The notes under the pieces: generated by a model
What the model saw: only the letters and a program-made list of their open reading frames with translations
Told to the model about the DNA's origin: nothing
Database searches by the model: none
Assembly (NCBI GenBank): GCA_014376885.1
Contig: JACMQR010000105.1
Coordinates: 1-6,142 of the forward strand
Source of the DNA: Polaromonas sp.
GTDB taxonomy: Bacteria > Pseudomonadota > Gammaproteobacteria > Burkholderiales > Burkholderiaceae_C
Length of the DNA stretch: 6,142 nt
Direction: 5' to 3'
Shown: one piece after another, positions 5,358-6,142 of the stretch
Layout of the letters: each line of letters starts with the position of its first letter
Numbering within the stretch: position 1 is the stretch's first letter
Made by a program: the position numbers and the translations under genes

Positions 5358-6142
5358 TCAAGCCTTCGGCGCGGCCTGAAGTGGCGCTGCTGCGGGCAGC
5401 TCCTGCTGGCGTTGCAGGAAGTGCGCCCGGATGTCTTTTTTGACCAGCTTGCCGTAGGCGCTGGTCGGCAGGGAGGCCCAGAATTCAATGTGGCGCGGCC
5501 ACTTGTAGCGCGCCAGCAGCGGCTGAAGGTGGGCCAGCACCGCGTCCCGGTCGAGGGTTAGGCCCGCCTCGCGCGGCACCAGCACCGCCACCCCAGCCTC
5601 GCCCCACTGCGCATCGGGAATGCCGAACACCACCGCCTCGGCAATGTCGGGCAGGCGGCGCAGGGCTTCCTCGATCTCGCGCGGATAGACGTTGGAGCCA
5701 CCCGAGATATACATGTCGGACGAGCGGCCTGTGACGGTGACAAAGCCGCGCGCGTCCATGGTGCCCAGGTCGCCGGTGTGAAACCAGCCGCCGCGAAACG
5801 CCTGCGCATTGGCCTCGGGGTTGTTCCAGTAACCGGCAAAGACCGCCGGACCGCGGGTGCAGATTTCGCCCTGCTCGCCTGGCCCGACCGGTTGGCAGTT
5901 GTCGTCCAGCACCAAGACCTCCATGCCGGTGCGGGCGGTGCCGCAGCTGCCCAGCAGCGCGCCGCCAGCCGCCAGATGCCCAGCGGCCCGCAGCACGGTC
6001 ATGTTGCCCGACACCACACCCAGCCCCAGGTACTGCACGATCACCGGGCCCCGCACCTCCAGCGCCCGGCACTGGTCGGCGCGGCTGATCGGGGCGCCGG
6101 CATAAATGACCTGGCGCAGGCTGCTGCGGTCAAACCGGGCGG
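5358..6142 (-). CDS. AMP-forming acyl-CoA synthetase, C-terminal part (5' end outside window)
   Basis: ANL-superfamily acid-CoA ligase: ATP plus a carboxylic acid gives an acyl-adenylate, then an acyl-CoA. About 260 C-terminal residues are present and end in LQAAPKA; the P-loop-like A3 motif is beyond the edge. Visible in order are an A4/A5 region QYLGLGVVSGNMTVL, GYWNNPEANAQAFRGGWFHTGDLG (A7, catalytic-site Asp), GRSSDMYISGGSNVYPREIEE (A8 hinge), and LPTSAYGKLVKKDIR (A10, with the lysine needed for adenylation at 5448-5450). The A5 glutamate expected after LG is Val here (codon 6015-6017). Acyl specificity (medium/long-chain or aromatic) cannot be told. It lies 138 bases upstream of the TRAP genes in the same direction and may activate the imported acid. 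Confidence 0.9.
   Translation of the reverse strand, partial: ARFDRSSLRQVIYAGAPISRADQCRALEVRGPVIVQYLGLGVVSGNMTVLRAAGHLAAGGALLGSCGTARTGMEVLVLDDNCQPVGPGEQGEICTRGPAVFAGYWNNPEANAQAFRGGWFHTGDLGTMDARGFVTVTGRSSDMYISGGSNVYPREIEEALRRLPDIAEAVVFGIPDAQWGEAGVAVLVPREAGLTLDRDAVLAHLQPLLARYKWPRHIEFWASLPTSAYGKLVKKDIRAHFLQRQQELPAAAPLQAAPKA

Overview
The window looks like a chromosomal segment from a betaproteobacterium, most likely the Comamonadaceae (Polaromonas, Rhodoferax or Variovorax-like). This rests on the gene order rpsF-priB-rpsR-rplI-dnaB, a bS18 with a long basic N-terminal extension, the short bS6 tail, and the fairly GC-rich TRAP and CoA-ligase genes. Genus is inferred from protein character and was not tested by a search. 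All seven protein genes lie on the minus strand, so transcription runs from high to low coordinates.

From the right edge: (1) 5358-6142 is the C-terminal part of an AMP-forming acyl-CoA synthetase whose N-terminus lies outside the window. (2) A 138-base gap contains two copies of a GGCCGGCCAG repeat. (3) 4203-5219 encodes a DctP-family periplasmic binding protein with a twin-arginine-like signal peptide. (4) 2332-4206 encodes the membrane part of the same TRAP transporter as a single fused DctQ-DctM polypeptide, joined to the binding-protein gene by an ATGA overlap. These genes suggest uptake of an organic acid followed by its activation to a CoA thioester. The substrate cannot be read from the sequence.

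The 271-base gap at 2061-2331 separates the transporter from a housekeeping operon. It holds a strong hairpin after the transporter, a perfect TATAAT -10 box, and a 39-nt leader structure just before rpsF that resembles the known S6:S18 autoregulatory RNA. The operon follows: rpsF (bS6), priB (primosomal protein N), rpsR (bS18) and rplI (bL9). The last two junctions are tight, with the upstream stop codon forming part of the next Shine-Dalgarno. A clean rho-independent terminator follows rplI. The left edge holds the first 122 codons of dnaB, the replicative helicase. Ribosome assembly and replication-restart genes therefore share one transcript, with the helicase gene behind its own leader.

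No mobile element, CRISPR array, tRNA or rRNA gene was seen. Most of the window is ordinary. The points worth checking are the rpsF leader RNA, a Glu-to-Val change in the adenylation A5 motif of the CoA ligase, and the signal-peptide type of the binding protein.
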